Below are positions 28,230 to 36,702 of a stretch of 64,000 nucleotides of DNA, piece by piece. Below the pieces are notes generated by a model. It did no database searches and was not told the DNA's origin. It was given only the letters and a program-made list of their open reading frames with translations. Each line of letters opens with the position of its first letter. Within the stretch, counting starts at the first letter, position 1. Position numbers and translations under genes: made by a program. The DNA comes from Pseudomonadota bacterium (GTDB lineage: Bacteria > Pseudomonadota > Alphaproteobacteria > Acetobacterales > Acetobacteraceae): contig JAJZNE010000008.1 in NCBI GenBank assembly GCA_021847995.1, forward strand, positions 1 to 64,000, read 5' to 3'.

Positions 28230-29426
28230 ATGACGCATCCTCCCGGCACGATCCGCGATATCGTCGTGGGCTTCCTCGCAGCACTCGGGGGCGAGGCGAC
28301 GGTGGCCGAAATCCGGGCGGCGGTGGTGGCGCGGCTCGGGGCGGTGCCGGATTCCTCCGTCCGCTCCTACCTCAACCTCAACACGCCGCTGCTGTTCGAG
28401 CGCGTCGGACGCGGCCGCTACCGGCTGCGGCCGGCAGGGTGCCGCGCGCCGGCCACGGCGCCGGCCGCGCCGCTGCTGCGCCACGGCCGCGCCGTGCTCT
28501 ATCACGCCGACTGTTTCGACTGGCTGGCGCAGCAGAAGCCGGCCTCGATCCATGCCGTGGTCACCGATCCGCCCTATGGATTGCTGGAATACAGCGCCGC
28601 CGAACAGCGCAAGCTGCATGCCGGGCGCGGCGGGGTGTGGCGCATCCCGCCCGCCTTCGACGGCCGCCGCCGCGCGCCGCTGCCGCGCTTCACCGTGCTG
28701 GACGGCGAGGATCGCACGGCGCTGCATGCCTTCTTCCTGCGCCTCGGCCGGCTGCTGCTGCGCGTCACCGTGCCGGGGGCGAATATACTCGTGGCGAGCA
28801 ACCCGCTGCTCGCCCATATCGTCGCCACCGCGCTGGCGGAAGCGGGGCTGGAGGTGCGGGGCAGCGTGGTGCGGCTGGTGATGACCCTGCGCGGCGGCGA
28901 CCGGCCGAAGAACGCGCACCGCGAATTCCCCGACGTGAGCACGATCCCGCGCGCCATGTGGGAACCCTGGGTGATGCTGCGCCGGCCGCCGGACGGGCGG
29001 GTGCAGGACACGCTGCGGCGCCACGGCACCGGCGGCTTCCGCCGCATCTCGGCGACACAGCCGTTCGGCGACGTGATCCGCTCGCGCCCCACCCCGGCGG
29101 CGGAGCGGGCGCTGGCGCCGCACCCGTCGCTGAAGCCGCAGGATTTCCTGCGCCAACTGGTGCGCGCGGTGCTGCCGCTCGGCGAGGGGGTTATCCTCGA
29201 TCCCTTTGCCGGCTCCGGTTCCACCCTTGCCGCGGCCAATGCGATGGGGCTTGCCAGCATCGGCATCGAGGCGGATGCCCGCTATGCGCGGCTGGCCGTG
29301 CGCGCGGTGCCGAAGCTGTCACGGGTCGAGATAGAGCCAGTTGGCGCGCAACTTGCGGATGCCGGCACGGTCGAGCGTCGCCGTGCGCGTGCCGAGCTCC
29401 CCGCGCGGGTTGCGGCGAAAGTCTGA
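28230..29426 (+). CDS. Beta-class DNA methyltransferase with N-terminal winged helix, candidate modification enzyme
   Basis: A 398-residue protein. Residues 1-65 form a winged-helix-like domain (TIRDIVVGFLAALGGEATVA, SVRSYLNLNTPLLFERVGRGRYRL). The catalytic motif IV DPPYG comes next (about residue 112), then a target-recognition stretch, then HPSLKPQDFLR and motif I DPFAGSGSTLAAA (about residue 328). This order is the beta class; DPPY suggests N6-adenine, though N4-cytosine cannot be excluded. Homology should end near residue 365. The last 30 or so residues are read across the 3' end of the convergent nuclease gene (108 bp overlap). It is neither CcrM-like in length nor in C-terminal domain. 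Confidence 0.88.
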   Translation: MTHPPGTIRDIVVGFLAALGGEATVAEIRAAVVARLGAVPDSSVRSYLNLNTPLLFERVGRGRYRLRPAGCRAPATAPAAPLLRHGRAVLYHADCFDWLAQQKPASIHAVVTDPPYGLLEYSAAEQRKLHAGRGGVWRIPPAFDGRRRAPLPRFTVLDGEDRTALHAFFLRLGRLLLRVTVPGANILVASNPLLAHIVATALAEAGLEVRGSVVRLVMTLRGGDRPKNAHREFPDVSTIPRAMWEPWVMLRRPPDGRVQDTLRRHGTGGFRRISATQPFGDVIRSRPTPAAERALAPHPSLKPQDFLRQLVRAVLPLGEGVILDPFAGSGSTLAAANAMGLASIGIEADARYARLAVRAVPKLSRVEIEPVGAQLADAGTVERRRARAELPARVAAKV

Positions 29427-30020
29427 GGGTTCGACCAGCGCCAGATAGACCTCGGTGAAGCGCATCGGGGCGCGCGCTTCGGCCGGTTCGGTGGTGTGGT
29501 CGGTGCAATAGACGAACACCGTCATCCATTGCCGCCGTGCGCCGTGGGTATCGACCGCGCCGCCCGGCTTGCGCGTGCTCTTGATCTCGATGCCGTCGCT
29601 GCCGGCGGCGACGGCGTTGTTGCGGTAGCGGCCCTGCACGATCAGATCGGGATGGCCGTTGAAGTGCCGGTTCTCCACCAGGCCGCGGGCATGGCGTGCC
29701 ACGCTCGCCGTCAGCATGTCGGAGATCATGCCCGACATTGCCGCCGGGCGCAGCATGTCGTCCAGCCGGTGCAGCCCCTTGTCGAGCAGGCTGCGGTTCA
29801 CGTCATGGAAGAAATCATAGACGTCCTGCATCGCCATCTGGAAATCGGCGAGCCGCAGCGCGAACGGAAGGTCGGCTTCGGGGTTGAAGCGGCCGGCCAG
29901 GGTCGGCCGTCCGTCGCGCGGCGGCCGCGGCACGCTGGCTGACGGGGCGGCGGGAAGCGGGTGCGGGAGCAGCGGCAGCAGCATCTGGCGATCGGCGTCG
30001 TCCCGGACGGGCTGCGTCAC
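29319..30020 (-). CDS. PD-(D/E)xK nuclease-like protein, candidate restriction endonuclease
   Basis: A 233-residue protein with a classic nuclease core: GHPDLIVQ with Pro124-Asp125, then SDGIEIKSTRK with Glu145-x-Lys147, i.e. D-(19)-ExK. Helices lie before it (residues 50-115, FNPEADLPFALRLADFQMAM, SGMISDMLTASVARHARGLV), and RRQWMTVFVYCTDH and a C-terminal LRANWLYLDP after it. Tail-to-tail pairing with a DNA methyltransferase gene suggests a type II restriction enzyme. GTG 30020 overlaps the maf stop by four bases, so it may be translated from the ppsR-maf transcript. I recognise no named family. Confidence 0.72.
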   Translation of the reverse strand: MTQPVRDDADRQMLLPLLPHPLPAAPSASVPRPPRDGRPTLAGRFNPEADLPFALRLADFQMAMQDVYDFFHDVNRSLLDKGLHRLDDMLRPAAMSGMISDMLTASVARHARGLVENRHFNGHPDLIVQGRYRNNAVAAGSDGIEIKSTRKPGGAVDTHGARRQWMTVFVYCTDHTTEPAEARAPMRFTEVYLALVEPSDFRRNPRGELGTRTATLDRAGIRKLRANWLYLDP

Positions 30021-30628
30021 CGCAGCACGCCGTATTGCCGCAGCCAGGCGAGCAGCGGCAGCAGCGGCAGGCCGAGGATCGCCGCGTGCTCCCCCTCCAC
30101 CGCTTCGAACAGATGCACCCCCGGCCCTTCCAGCCGGTAGGCGCCGACGGTGCCGGTCAGCACCTCGCCCTCGATCGCCAGATAGGCATCGAGGAAGTCC
30201 GTGTCGAAAGCCCGCATGGTGAGGCGCGGCAGGGCGACGTGCTGCCAAAGGGGGCGGTCGCCGCGCTGCACCACGACCGCGGTCGCGAGCACATGGCGGC
30301 GTCCGCGCAGCGCCAGCAGCTGCGCCCGCGCCGCCGCGAGATCGGGCGGCTTGTCGAACCATTGCCCGTCGCAGTCGAGCAACTGGTCGCTGCCGATGAC
30401 CAGCGCCTCCGGCCGCGCGGAGGCGATGCGCCGCGCCTTCAGCCCGGCGAGCAGCAGCGCGGCCTCGGACGCCCTCGCCCCTGCCGCCTGCGCCGCCTGT
30501 TTCGCCGCCGCCTCGTCGATCGACGCCGCAAGCACGGTGAAGCGCAGGCCGGCCCGCGCCAGCAGCGCCCGCCGGCTGGCCGAGGCACTGGCAAGGACGA
30601 GCTCGGGCGCGGCGCCTTGCAGGCTCAC
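30017..30628 (-). CDS. maf: Maf-family nucleoside triphosphate pyrophosphatase
   Basis: A 203-residue Maf protein: [19 protein letters not shown] at the N-terminus, the catalytic region [18 protein letters not shown], then [14 protein letters not shown] and [23 protein letters not shown]. These enzymes hydrolyse non-canonical or methylated NTPs to monophosphates. GTG 30628 overlaps the ppsR stop (GTGA). Next to ppsR is the position expected for maf in the alphaproteobacterial origin cluster. The Glu of the usual QGxxG/YRIEG region reads YRLEG, so it is conserved. Confidence 0.92.
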   Translation of the reverse strand: MSLQGAAPELVLASASASRRALLARAGLRFTVLAASIDEAAAKQAAQAAGARASEAALLLAGLKARRIASARPEALVIGSDQLLDCDGQWFDKPPDLAAARAQLLALRGRRHVLATAVVVQRGDRPLWQHVALPRLTMRAFDTDFLDAYLAIEGEVLTGTVGAYRLEGPGVHLFEAVEGEHAAILGLPLLPLLAWLRQYGVLR

Positions 30629-31488
30629 GGCGGCGGTGCCTCGGCGCGGCGGCGGCGCTGATGCCAGGCGTCCATCAGTTGCAGGACGGTGGCGGCGGTT
30701 TCCTCGATCGAGCGGCGAGTCACGTCGATCACCGGCCAGCCATGGCGCACGCAGAGACGGCGCGCCCACAGCAGTTCCGCCTTCACCGTCTCCAGATCGA
30801 CGTAATCGCCGCGGTCGTGGCGCATCGCGCCGGCGGCATCGCCGGCGCCGATGAGACGCAGGCGATGGCGGCGGATTTCGATCAGCGCCTCCGCCTCCAG
30901 CGTCAGCCCGATCACCGGGCACGGCGCCCCGGCCAGCAGCGCCGGTTCCGGCAGGCTGGGGACCAGCGGGATGTTGGCCGCCTTGATGCCGCGATTGGCG
31001 AGATAGAAGGAGGTCGGGGTCTTGGAGGAGCGCGACACGCCGACCAGAACCACGTCGGCCTCGGCAATGCCGGCCTGGGACTGGCCGTCATCGTGCGCGA
31101 GGACGAAGTGCATGGCGTCGATGCGGCGGAAATAGTCGGCATCCAGCACGTATTGGCGGCCGGGACGCGACATCGCCGCCTCTCCGAACTGCTCCTGCAA
31201 CATCGACAGCACCGGATCGAGCACATGCACCACCGGCAGGCCGAGCCGGTGGCAGGCCGTTTCCAGCTCCCCGCGCAGGCCCTTCTCGACCAGGGTGGAA
31301 AGCACCGGACCGGGTTCGGCCTCGATACCCTCCAGCACCCGGTGCAACTGGAAACGGGTGCGGATCAGGCTCCAGCGGTGATGCAGGAGCTGCGCGTGCT
31401 CGAACTGCGCCACAGTCGCGCGCGCGATCGCGTTCAGCGTCTCGCCGGTCGCATCCGACACCAGATGCAGGTTGATGCGGCTGGTCAT
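30625..31488 (-). CDS. ppsR: Bifunctional PEP synthase/PPDK regulatory protein (DUF299)
   Basis: A 287-residue regulator. It starts with [13 protein letters not shown] and carries the phosphate-binding loop [11 protein letters not shown] at 150-160. It then has [11 protein letters not shown] and the C-terminal [13 protein letters not shown]. The family inactivates PEP synthase or pyruvate phosphate dikinase by ADP-dependent threonine phosphorylation and reactivates it by phosphorolysis. It is the RP001 homologue that flanks the chromosome origin opposite hemE in Rickettsia and Caulobacter. ATG 31488 has no obvious ribosome site, so a leader start is possible. Confidence 0.93.
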   Translation of the reverse strand: MTSRINLHLVSDATGETLNAIARATVAQFEHAQLLHHRWSLIRTRFQLHRVLEGIEAEPGPVLSTLVEKGLRGELETACHRLGLPVVHVLDPVLSMLQEQFGEAAMSRPGRQYVLDADYFRRIDAMHFVLAHDDGQSQAGIAEADVVLVGVSRSSKTPTSFYLANRGIKAANIPLVPSLPEPALLAGAPCPVIGLTLEAEALIEIRRHRLRLIGAGDAAGAMRHDRGDYVDLETVKAELLWARRLCVRHGWPVIDVTRRSIEETAATVLQLMDAWHQRRRRAEAPPP

Positions 31489-31798
31489 GCGGGACGGAGG
31501 ATAACGGGGAAAATGGGGATCGTCAGCCCTGCCGCGGCCGTCGGCGCCGATCAGCGGGGATGACCGCACCGTTCGGCGTGCCGGGGGAAAAATACACCTG
31601 TCTCCGGACGCAGATGGGGATGGCGGCGGCAATCCCGCCGCCGACCGCGGCCATCGGCCGGCGCCACCTGTGGATAAGCCGGCGGATCGCCGCTGCGCGG
31701 CCGGGGTACCCCCTTATCCACAGGCCCATCTGTCACTTCAGCCAGTTTCTTTTTCTCTCTTTCTGGTAGGAAGCCAGGGCAATGAGGCGGGAGCGGAG
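31489..31798. other. Candidate chromosomal replication origin (oriC)
   Basis: The 310 bp gene-free stretch between the divergent genes ppsR and hemE holds two perfect DnaA boxes in inverted orientation (31669-31677 and 31714-31722). It also has a weaker TTATCCTCC-like box on the minus strand at 31496-31504, and a pyrimidine-rich, locally AT-rich tract at 31743-31766 next to hemE that could be the unwinding element. It is known that in Caulobacter crescentus and Rickettsia prowazekii the origin lies beside hemE and a DUF299 gene. That this is the functional origin is inference. Confidence 0.75.
31667..31724. promoter_or_regulatory. Inverted pair of DnaA boxes
   Basis: CCTGTGGATAAG (31667-31678) and CTTATCCACAGG (31713-31724) are perfect 12 bp inverted repeats. 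Each contains the consensus DnaA box TTATCCACA with no mismatch, and the arms are 34 bp apart. No other perfect box was noticed in this window, though I could not scan exhaustively. Confidence 0.85.
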
Positions 31799-32821
31799 AT
31801 GACGAAGCGACTGCTGCAGGCATTGGCGGGCGAGGCGGTATGGCCGCCGCCGATCTGGCTGATGCGCCAGGCCGGCCGCTATCTGCCGGAATACCGGGCG
31901 GTGCGGGCCGGGGTGCGGGATTTCGTCGCCCTCTGCACGACGCCGGCGCTGGCCGCCGAGGTGACGCTGCAACCGCTGCGCCGCTTCGGCATGGATGCGG
32001 CGATCCTGTTCAGCGACATCCTGATCCTGCCCTGGGCGCTTGGCCGCGCGCTCGATTTCGTCGAGGGCGAGGGTCCGCGCCTGCCGCCGCTGACCACGGC
32101 GGCGGAGGTCGATGCGCTCGACCCCGCCCGTCTGCCGGCGGCGCTGGCGCCGGTGCTGGAGACGATCGAGCGGGTCCGCGCCGGCGTCGGCGCGGCGGCG
32201 CTGATCGGCTTCGCCGGCGCCCCCTTCACCGTCGCCTGCTACATGGTGGAGGGGCAGGGCAGCCGCGACTTCGCGGCGGCGCGGCTGATGGCGTGGCGCG
32301 AGCCTGCGCTGTTCGGCCGGCTGATGGCGACGCTGACGGAGGCGACGATCGCCTCCCTCGACGCGCAGATCGCCGCCGGGGCGGAGGCGGTGATGCTGTT
32401 CGACAGCTGGGCCGGGCTGCTGCCGCCGGGCGAATTCCGGCGGCATGTGATCGCGCCGGCGGCGCGCATCGTGGCGGCGCTGCGGGCGCGCCACCCGGCG
32501 GTGCCGGTGATCGGGTTTCCGCGCCTCGCCGGCCTGCTGCTCGGCGAATACGCGGCCGGCAGCCGGGTGCAGGGACTGGGCCTCGACACCGCGGCGGAGC
32601 CGGCGCTGGCGGCCCGGCTGGTGGCGGCGGAGGTGGCGCTGCAAGGCAATCTCGACCCGCTGGCGCTGCTCGCCGGCGGGGCGGCGCTGGCGGCGGAGAC
32701 GGCGGCGATCCTGGCCGCGATGCGGGGGCGGCCATTCGTGTTCAATCTCGGCCACGGCATCCTGCCGGCAACGCCGCCCGATCATGTCGCAGCCCTGGTG
32801 GCACAGGTGCGGGGCGCTTGA
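31799..32821 (+). CDS. hemE: Uroporphyrinogen decarboxylase
   Basis: A 340-residue enzyme converting uroporphyrinogen III to coproporphyrinogen III in haem synthesis. It shows the family signature PPIWLMRQAGRYLPEYR at residues 17-33, the catalytic-site ILFSDILILPWALG, then GFAGAPFTVACYMVEG and the final FNLGHGILPATPPDHV. ATG 31799 follows GGAG at short spacing. It opens the run hemE-hemH-HAD-hemJ-rho transcribed away from the candidate origin. Confidence 0.97.
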   Translation: MTKRLLQALAGEAVWPPPIWLMRQAGRYLPEYRAVRAGVRDFVALCTTPALAAEVTLQPLRRFGMDAAILFSDILILPWALGRALDFVEGEGPRLPPLTTAAEVDALDPARLPAALAPVLETIERVRAGVGAAALIGFAGAPFTVACYMVEGQGSRDFAAARLMAWREPALFGRLMATLTEATIASLDAQIAAGAEAVMLFDSWAGLLPPGEFRRHVIAPAARIVAALRARHPAVPVIGFPRLAGLLLGEYAAGSRVQGLGLDTAAEPALAARLVAAEVALQGNLDPLALLAGGAALAAETAAILAAMRGRPFVFNLGHGILPATPPDHVAALVAQVRGA

Positions 32822-32852
32822 CGTTGGCCGATCCTGCGTCACCTTGGCGGCC

Positions 32853-33938
32853 ATGACGCGCCCGCGCACCGCCATCGTGCTGTTCAACCTCGGCGGCCCC
32901 GACCGCATCGAGGCGGTGCGGCCGTTCCTGGTCAACCTGTTCACCGATCCGGCGATCCTGCGGGTGCCGCGGCTGATCCGCCCGCTGCTCGCCCGCCGCA
33001 TCGCCCGCGCCCGCACCGCGCCGGCGACCGAGAACTACCGGCTGCTCGGCGGGCGCTCGCCGCTGCTCGAGCTGACCGAGCGCCAGGCGCGGGCGCTGGA
33101 GGCGGCGCTGGCGGAGCGGGAGGCGCGCTGCTTCATCGCCATGCGCTACTGGCATCCGTTCAGTCTGGAGGTGGCGCGCGCGGTGGTGGCGTGGGACCCG
33201 GACGAGGTGGTGCTGCTGCCGCTCTATCCGCAATTCTCCACCACCACCACCGGCAGCAGCCTGACCGAATGGCGCGAGGCGGCGGTGACGGCCGGGCTGG
33301 TCAAGAAGGTGACGACGATCTGCTGCTATCCGGACGCCGCCGGGTTCATCGCGGCGACGGCGGCGATCGTGGCGCGCCATCATGCCGCGGCACGGGCGGC
33401 GCTGGCCCCCGGCATCGGCCTGCGGGTGCTGTTCTCCGCCCACGGGCTGCCGGAGATCATCGTCCGGCAGGGCGACCCGTATCAGTTCCAGGTGGAGCAG
33501 ACGGTGGCCGCGATGGTGCGGGCGCTGGCGCTGCCGGCGCTCGACCACGTGGTGTGCTATCAGTCGCGCGCGACGCCGCAGCAATGGATCGGCCCGTCCA
33601 CCGATGCCGAGATCGAGCGGGCGGCGCGGGACGGCGTGGCGGTGCTGGTGGCGCCAATCGCTTTCGTTTCCGAACACAGCGAAACGCTGGTCGAACTCGA
33701 CATCGAATACCGCGAGATGGGGGAGCGGCTCGGCGTGCCCGGGTATTTCCGGGTGCCGGCGCAGAACGACGACCCCGGCTTCATTGCCGCCCTCGCCGAA
33801 CTGGTGCGGCGGGCGCTCACGGATGGCCCGGGCCTGTGCGGCTATGGCGCGGCGGGCATCTGCCCGGCGGCGCATCCCGACTGTCCGCACCGGCGGGCCG
33901 GGGCGGCCGGCGAGCGCGTGACGGCACGCGCCGCATGA
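32853..33938 (+). CDS. hemH: Ferrochelatase
   Basis: A 361-residue enzyme that inserts Fe2+ into protoporphyrin. Family features are FNLGGPD at the N-terminus, LPLYPQFSTTTTGSS, the active-site FSAHGLPEIIVRQGDPY, CYQSRATPQQWIGPST, and VSEHSETLVELDIEY. The C-terminal tail holds three cysteines within 17 residues (LCGYGAAGICPAAHPDCPH), reminiscent of the [2Fe-2S] ferrochelatases reported in Caulobacter and some others; whether a cluster is bound here is unproven. It starts 31 bp after hemE, and its stop overlaps the next start. Confidence 0.95.
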   Translation: MTRPRTAIVLFNLGGPDRIEAVRPFLVNLFTDPAILRVPRLIRPLLARRIARARTAPATENYRLLGGRSPLLELTERQARALEAALAEREARCFIAMRYWHPFSLEVARAVVAWDPDEVVLLPLYPQFSTTTTGSSLTEWREAAVTAGLVKKVTTICCYPDAAGFIAATAAIVARHHAAARAALAPGIGLRVLFSAHGLPEIIVRQGDPYQFQVEQTVAAMVRALALPALDHVVCYQSRATPQQWIGPSTDAEIERAARDGVAVLVAPIAFVSEHSETLVELDIEYREMGERLGVPGYFRVPAQNDDPGFIAALAELVRRALTDGPGLCGYGAAGICPAAHPDCPHRRAGAAGERVTARAA

Positions 33939-34633
33939 CTCCGCGGGCGCTGATGCAGCGGCGGCGGGCGCCGCTGCGGCTCGTCATCTTCGACTGCGAC
34001 GGCGTGCTGGTGGACAGCGAGCCGGTGGCCAACCGCATCATCGCCGAGGAGCTGACGCGGTACGGCTGGACGATGACGACGTCGGAGGCGACGCGGCGCT
34101 TCCTCGGCGTATCGCTCGCCGATCTGCGGCCGATCGTCGCCGCACGGCTCGGTGGGGCGCTGGCCGCCGAGGTGGCAGGCACCCTGCCGGCGCGCATCGT
34201 CGCTGCCCTGGCAGCGGAGGCGGCGGCGATTCCGGGTGCCGTCGCGGCCCTGCATGCGGCAACCCGGCTCGGCATCGCCTGGCGGATCGCCTCCAATTCC
34301 TCGCACGCGGAGATGGCGGCGAAGTTCCGCCGGCTGGGGCTTTGCGAGCTGGTGCGCGGGCGGCTGCACAGTTTCACCGATGTTGCGCAGGGCAAGCCGG
34401 CGCCCGACCTCTTTCTCGCGGCGGCGGCGGCTGAAGGGGTGACGGCGGCGGACTGCCTCGTGGTGGAGGATTCGCCGCCGGGCGTGCGGGGGGCGGTGGC
34501 GGCGGGGATGGACTGCCTCGGCTTCGCGCCGGAGGGCGACGGGGCGGCGCTGTCCACGGCAGGCGCGGTGCCGTTTCATGCCATGACAGAGCTGCCGGGG
34601 CTGCTGGCGGCGGCGCGGCGGCGCGCGGCGTGA
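33935..34633 (+). CDS. HAD-superfamily hydrolase (phosphoglycolate phosphatase/beta-phosphoglucomutase-like)
   Basis: A 232-residue HAD subfamily IA protein. Motif I is FDCDGVLVDSEP, motif II the Ser/Asn strand RIASNSSHAEM, motif III the Lys in GKPAPDLFL, and motif IV VVEDSPPGVRGAVAAGM. A helical cap lies between motifs I and II. Such enzymes dephosphorylate small phosphosugars; the substrate is not readable. It overlaps hemH by four bases (ATGA) and hemJ by four (GTGA). It is not a known haem-pathway enzyme, so it is probably a passenger. Confidence 0.88.
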   Translation: MTPRALMQRRRAPLRLVIFDCDGVLVDSEPVANRIIAEELTRYGWTMTTSEATRRFLGVSLADLRPIVAARLGGALAAEVAGTLPARIVAALAAEAAAIPGAVAALHAATRLGIAWRIASNSSHAEMAAKFRRLGLCELVRGRLHSFTDVAQGKPAPDLFLAAAAAEGVTAADCLVVEDSPPGVRGAVAAGMDCLGFAPEGDGAALSTAGAVPFHAMTELPGLLAAARRRAA

Positions 34634-35082
34634 CCATCGCCGCGCTGACCCCGCTCTATCCGTGGCTCAAGGCCGCGCACGTCATCAGCATGGTGGCGTG
34701 GATGGCGGGCATGTTCTATCTGCCGCGGCTGTTCGTCTATCATTGCGCGGTGCCGCGCGGCACGGCGGAAAGCGAGCGGTTCAAGCTGATGGAGCGCCGG
34801 CTGCTGAAGCAGATCGTCAATCCGGCGATGATCGCCACCTTCCTGTTCGGCACCCTGCTGGTGCTGACGCCGGGGGTGATCGACTGGTCGGCGGGGTGGT
34901 GGCATGTGAAGCTGCTCGGCATCGTGCTGATGAGCGGGGTGCATGGCGTGCTGGTGCGGCGGCGGCGGGACTTCCTGCATGACCGCAACACGCGCCCGGC
35001 GCGCTATTTCCGGATTCTGAACGAAGTACCGACGGTGCTGCTGGTGGTGATCGTGGTGATGGTGATCGTGCGGCCGTTCTGA
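34630..35082 (+). CDS. hemJ: Protoporphyrinogen IX oxidase HemJ
   Basis: A 150-residue membrane protein with four predicted helices. It contains AAHVISMVAWMAGMFYLPRLFVYH (given in part; helix 1 with a conserved His), a basic loop ERFKLMERRLLK, and a final helix VPTVLLVVIVVMVIV. HemJ oxidises protoporphyrinogen IX to protoporphyrin IX, the step before ferrochelatase. It starts at GTG coupled to the preceding stop. The hemE-hemH-HAD-hemJ-rho order is a familiar alphaproteobacterial arrangement. Confidence 0.92.
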   Translation: MTIAALTPLYPWLKAAHVISMVAWMAGMFYLPRLFVYHCAVPRGTAESERFKLMERRLLKQIVNPAMIATFLFGTLLVLTPGVIDWSAGWWHVKLLGIVLMSGVHGVLVRRRRDFLHDRNTRPARYFRILNEVPTVLLVVIVVMVIVRPF

Positions 35083-35380
35083 GGCGGGCGGCGCGACTTG
35101 AACAGGTCTTGAGCGGGTGGGGCTTGACTTCGGGGCCGGTGCGGCCATCTTCCGGTTGACCCGCGGCAAGCCGTTCGCTATCGTGATGGTCGAAGCGGCG
35201 CCCGCAACGGCGCCCTCCCCTCCGTCTGTTCCTACTTTCGCCGGGACAGTTCCGGGGCCTTGGCAGGTTCGCTGCCGGGCTGCCGGCATTCGTCATCAGG
35301 ACCGCGCCAGTTGCGCCCCGGCGCAGGGGCGCCGTCCGTCCGGCATAACCGTTCCCGCACTTCCTTCCGAGGCGATTTCG
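35083..35380 (+). promoter_or_regulatory. Long leader before rho
   Basis: Between the hemJ stop and the rho start lie 298 bp without a convincing gene; the open frame running through it has no homology-like content. Bacterial rho genes often have autoregulated leaders with Rho-dependent attenuation, so this region probably holds the promoter and leader. C-rich, G-poor patches occur at about 35208-35240 and 35345-35368, the kind of RNA that Rho binds. No specific motif is claimed. Confidence 0.4.
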
Positions 35381-36655
35381 ATGCACCTCGCCGAACTCAA
35401 GGCAAAATCCCCGGCGGACCTGCTCAGCTTCGCCGAATCCCTCCAGATCGAGAACGCATCCAGCCTGCGCAAGCAGGACATGATGTTCGCGATCCTCAAG
35501 AACCTGGCCGAGAACGAGCAGGCGATCCACGGCGAAGGCACGCTGGAGATCCTTTCCGACGGCTTCGGCTTCCTGCGCAGCGCGGAAAGCAACTTCCTGC
35601 CGGGGCCGGACGACATCTATGTCTCGCCCTCGCAGGTGCGCCGGTTCGGCCTGCGCACCGGCGATTCGGTGGAAGGGCAGATCCGCGCGCCCAAGGACGG
35701 CGAGCGCTATTTCGCCCTGCTCAAGGTCAACACGATCAATTTCGAGCCGCCGGAGGCGGTGCGCCACCGCATCAACTTCGACAATCTGACGCCGCTCTAT
35801 CCCGACCGGCGGCTGAAGATGGAAGTGGAGAACTTCCAGTCCGTCGCCAAGGGGCCGAGCAAGGATCTGACGCCGCGGGTGATCGACCTGATCGCGCCGA
35901 TCGGCAAGGGCCAGCGGGCGCTGATCGTCGCCCCGCCGCGCACCGGCAAGACGGTGATGCTGCAGAACATCGCCACCGCGATCAGCAACAACCACCCCGA
36001 CGTCTTCCTGATCGTGCTGCTGATCGACGAGCGGCCGGAGGAAGTGACCGACATGGCGCGCACGGTGAAGGGGGAGGTGATCGCCTCCACCTTCGACGAG
36101 CCGGCGACGCGCCACGTGCAGGTGACGGAGATGGTGCTGGAGAAGGCCAAGCGCCTGGTCGAGCACAAGCGCGACGTCGTCATCCTGCTCGATTCGATCA
36201 CGCGGCTGGCGCGGGCCTACAACACGGTGGTGCCGAGCTCGGGCAAGGTGCTGACCGGCGGCGTCGATGCCAATGCGCTGCAACGCCCGAAACGCTTCTT
36301 CGGCGCCGCCCGCAACATCGAGGAGGGCGGGTCGCTGACCATCATCGCGACGGCGCTGATCGACACCGGCAGCCGCATGGACGAGGTGATCTTCGAGGAA
36401 TTCAAGGGCACCGGCAATTCCGAGATCATCCTGGACCGCAAGCTGTCCGACAAGCGCACCTTCCCGGCGATCGACATCACCAAGTCGGGCACCCGCAAGG
36501 AGGAGCTGCTGGTCGATCGCGGCACGCTGTCCAAGATGTGGGTGCTGCGGCGCATCCTGAACCCGATGGGCACGATGGATGCGATGGACTTCCTGCTGGA
36601 CAAGCTGAAATACAGCAAGACCAACCAGGATTTCTTCGACGCGATGAACACGTAG
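35381..36655 (+). CDS. rho: Transcription termination factor Rho
   Basis: A 424-residue hexameric RNA helicase that ends transcription at C-rich sites. The N-terminal domain ([20 protein letters not shown]) is followed by the RNA-binding cold-shock-like domain with [16 protein letters not shown] and the ATPase core. The core has Walker A PPRTGKT, Walker B-type [15 protein letters not shown], the Q-loop GGVDANALQ and [19 protein letters not shown], then the R-loop region [13 protein letters not shown]. Length is normal without inserts. ATG 35381 has GAGG eight bases upstream. Confidence 0.98.
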   Translation: MHLAELKAKSPADLLSFAESLQIENASSLRKQDMMFAILKNLAENEQAIHGEGTLEILSDGFGFLRSAESNFLPGPDDIYVSPSQVRRFGLRTGDSVEGQIRAPKDGERYFALLKVNTINFEPPEAVRHRINFDNLTPLYPDRRLKMEVENFQSVAKGPSKDLTPRVIDLIAPIGKGQRALIVAPPRTGKTVMLQNIATAISNNHPDVFLIVLLIDERPEEVTDMARTVKGEVIASTFDEPATRHVQVTEMVLEKAKRLVEHKRDVVILLDSITRLARAYNTVVPSSGKVLTGGVDANALQRPKRFFGAARNIEEGGSLTIIATALIDTGSRMDEVIFEEFKGTGNSEIILDRKLSDKRTFPAIDITKSGTRKEELLVDRGTLSKMWVLRRILNPMGTMDAMDFLLDKLKYSKTNQDFFDAMNT

Positions 36656-36657
36656 CG

Positions 36658-36698
36658 GCGGCGGGCGCGGCGGCGGGCGGGCAGACCGCGCCCGCCGC
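36658..36698. terminator. Bidirectional hairpin between rho and the DUF6398 gene
   Basis: GCGGCGGGCGCG (36658-36669) pairs perfectly with CGCGCCCGCCGC (36687-36698) in the 47 bp between the convergent genes. There is no T run on either side, but the position and the 12 bp GC stem suggest it separates the two transcripts. Confidence 0.5.
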
Positions 36699-36702
36699 GC
36701 GG

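Noticed and set aside
28230-29426. Idea that the methyltransferase is the cell-cycle enzyme CcrM
   Set aside because: CcrM has a different N-terminus and a characteristic C-terminal extension; here an N-terminal winged helix and a convergent nuclease gene argue for restriction-modification.
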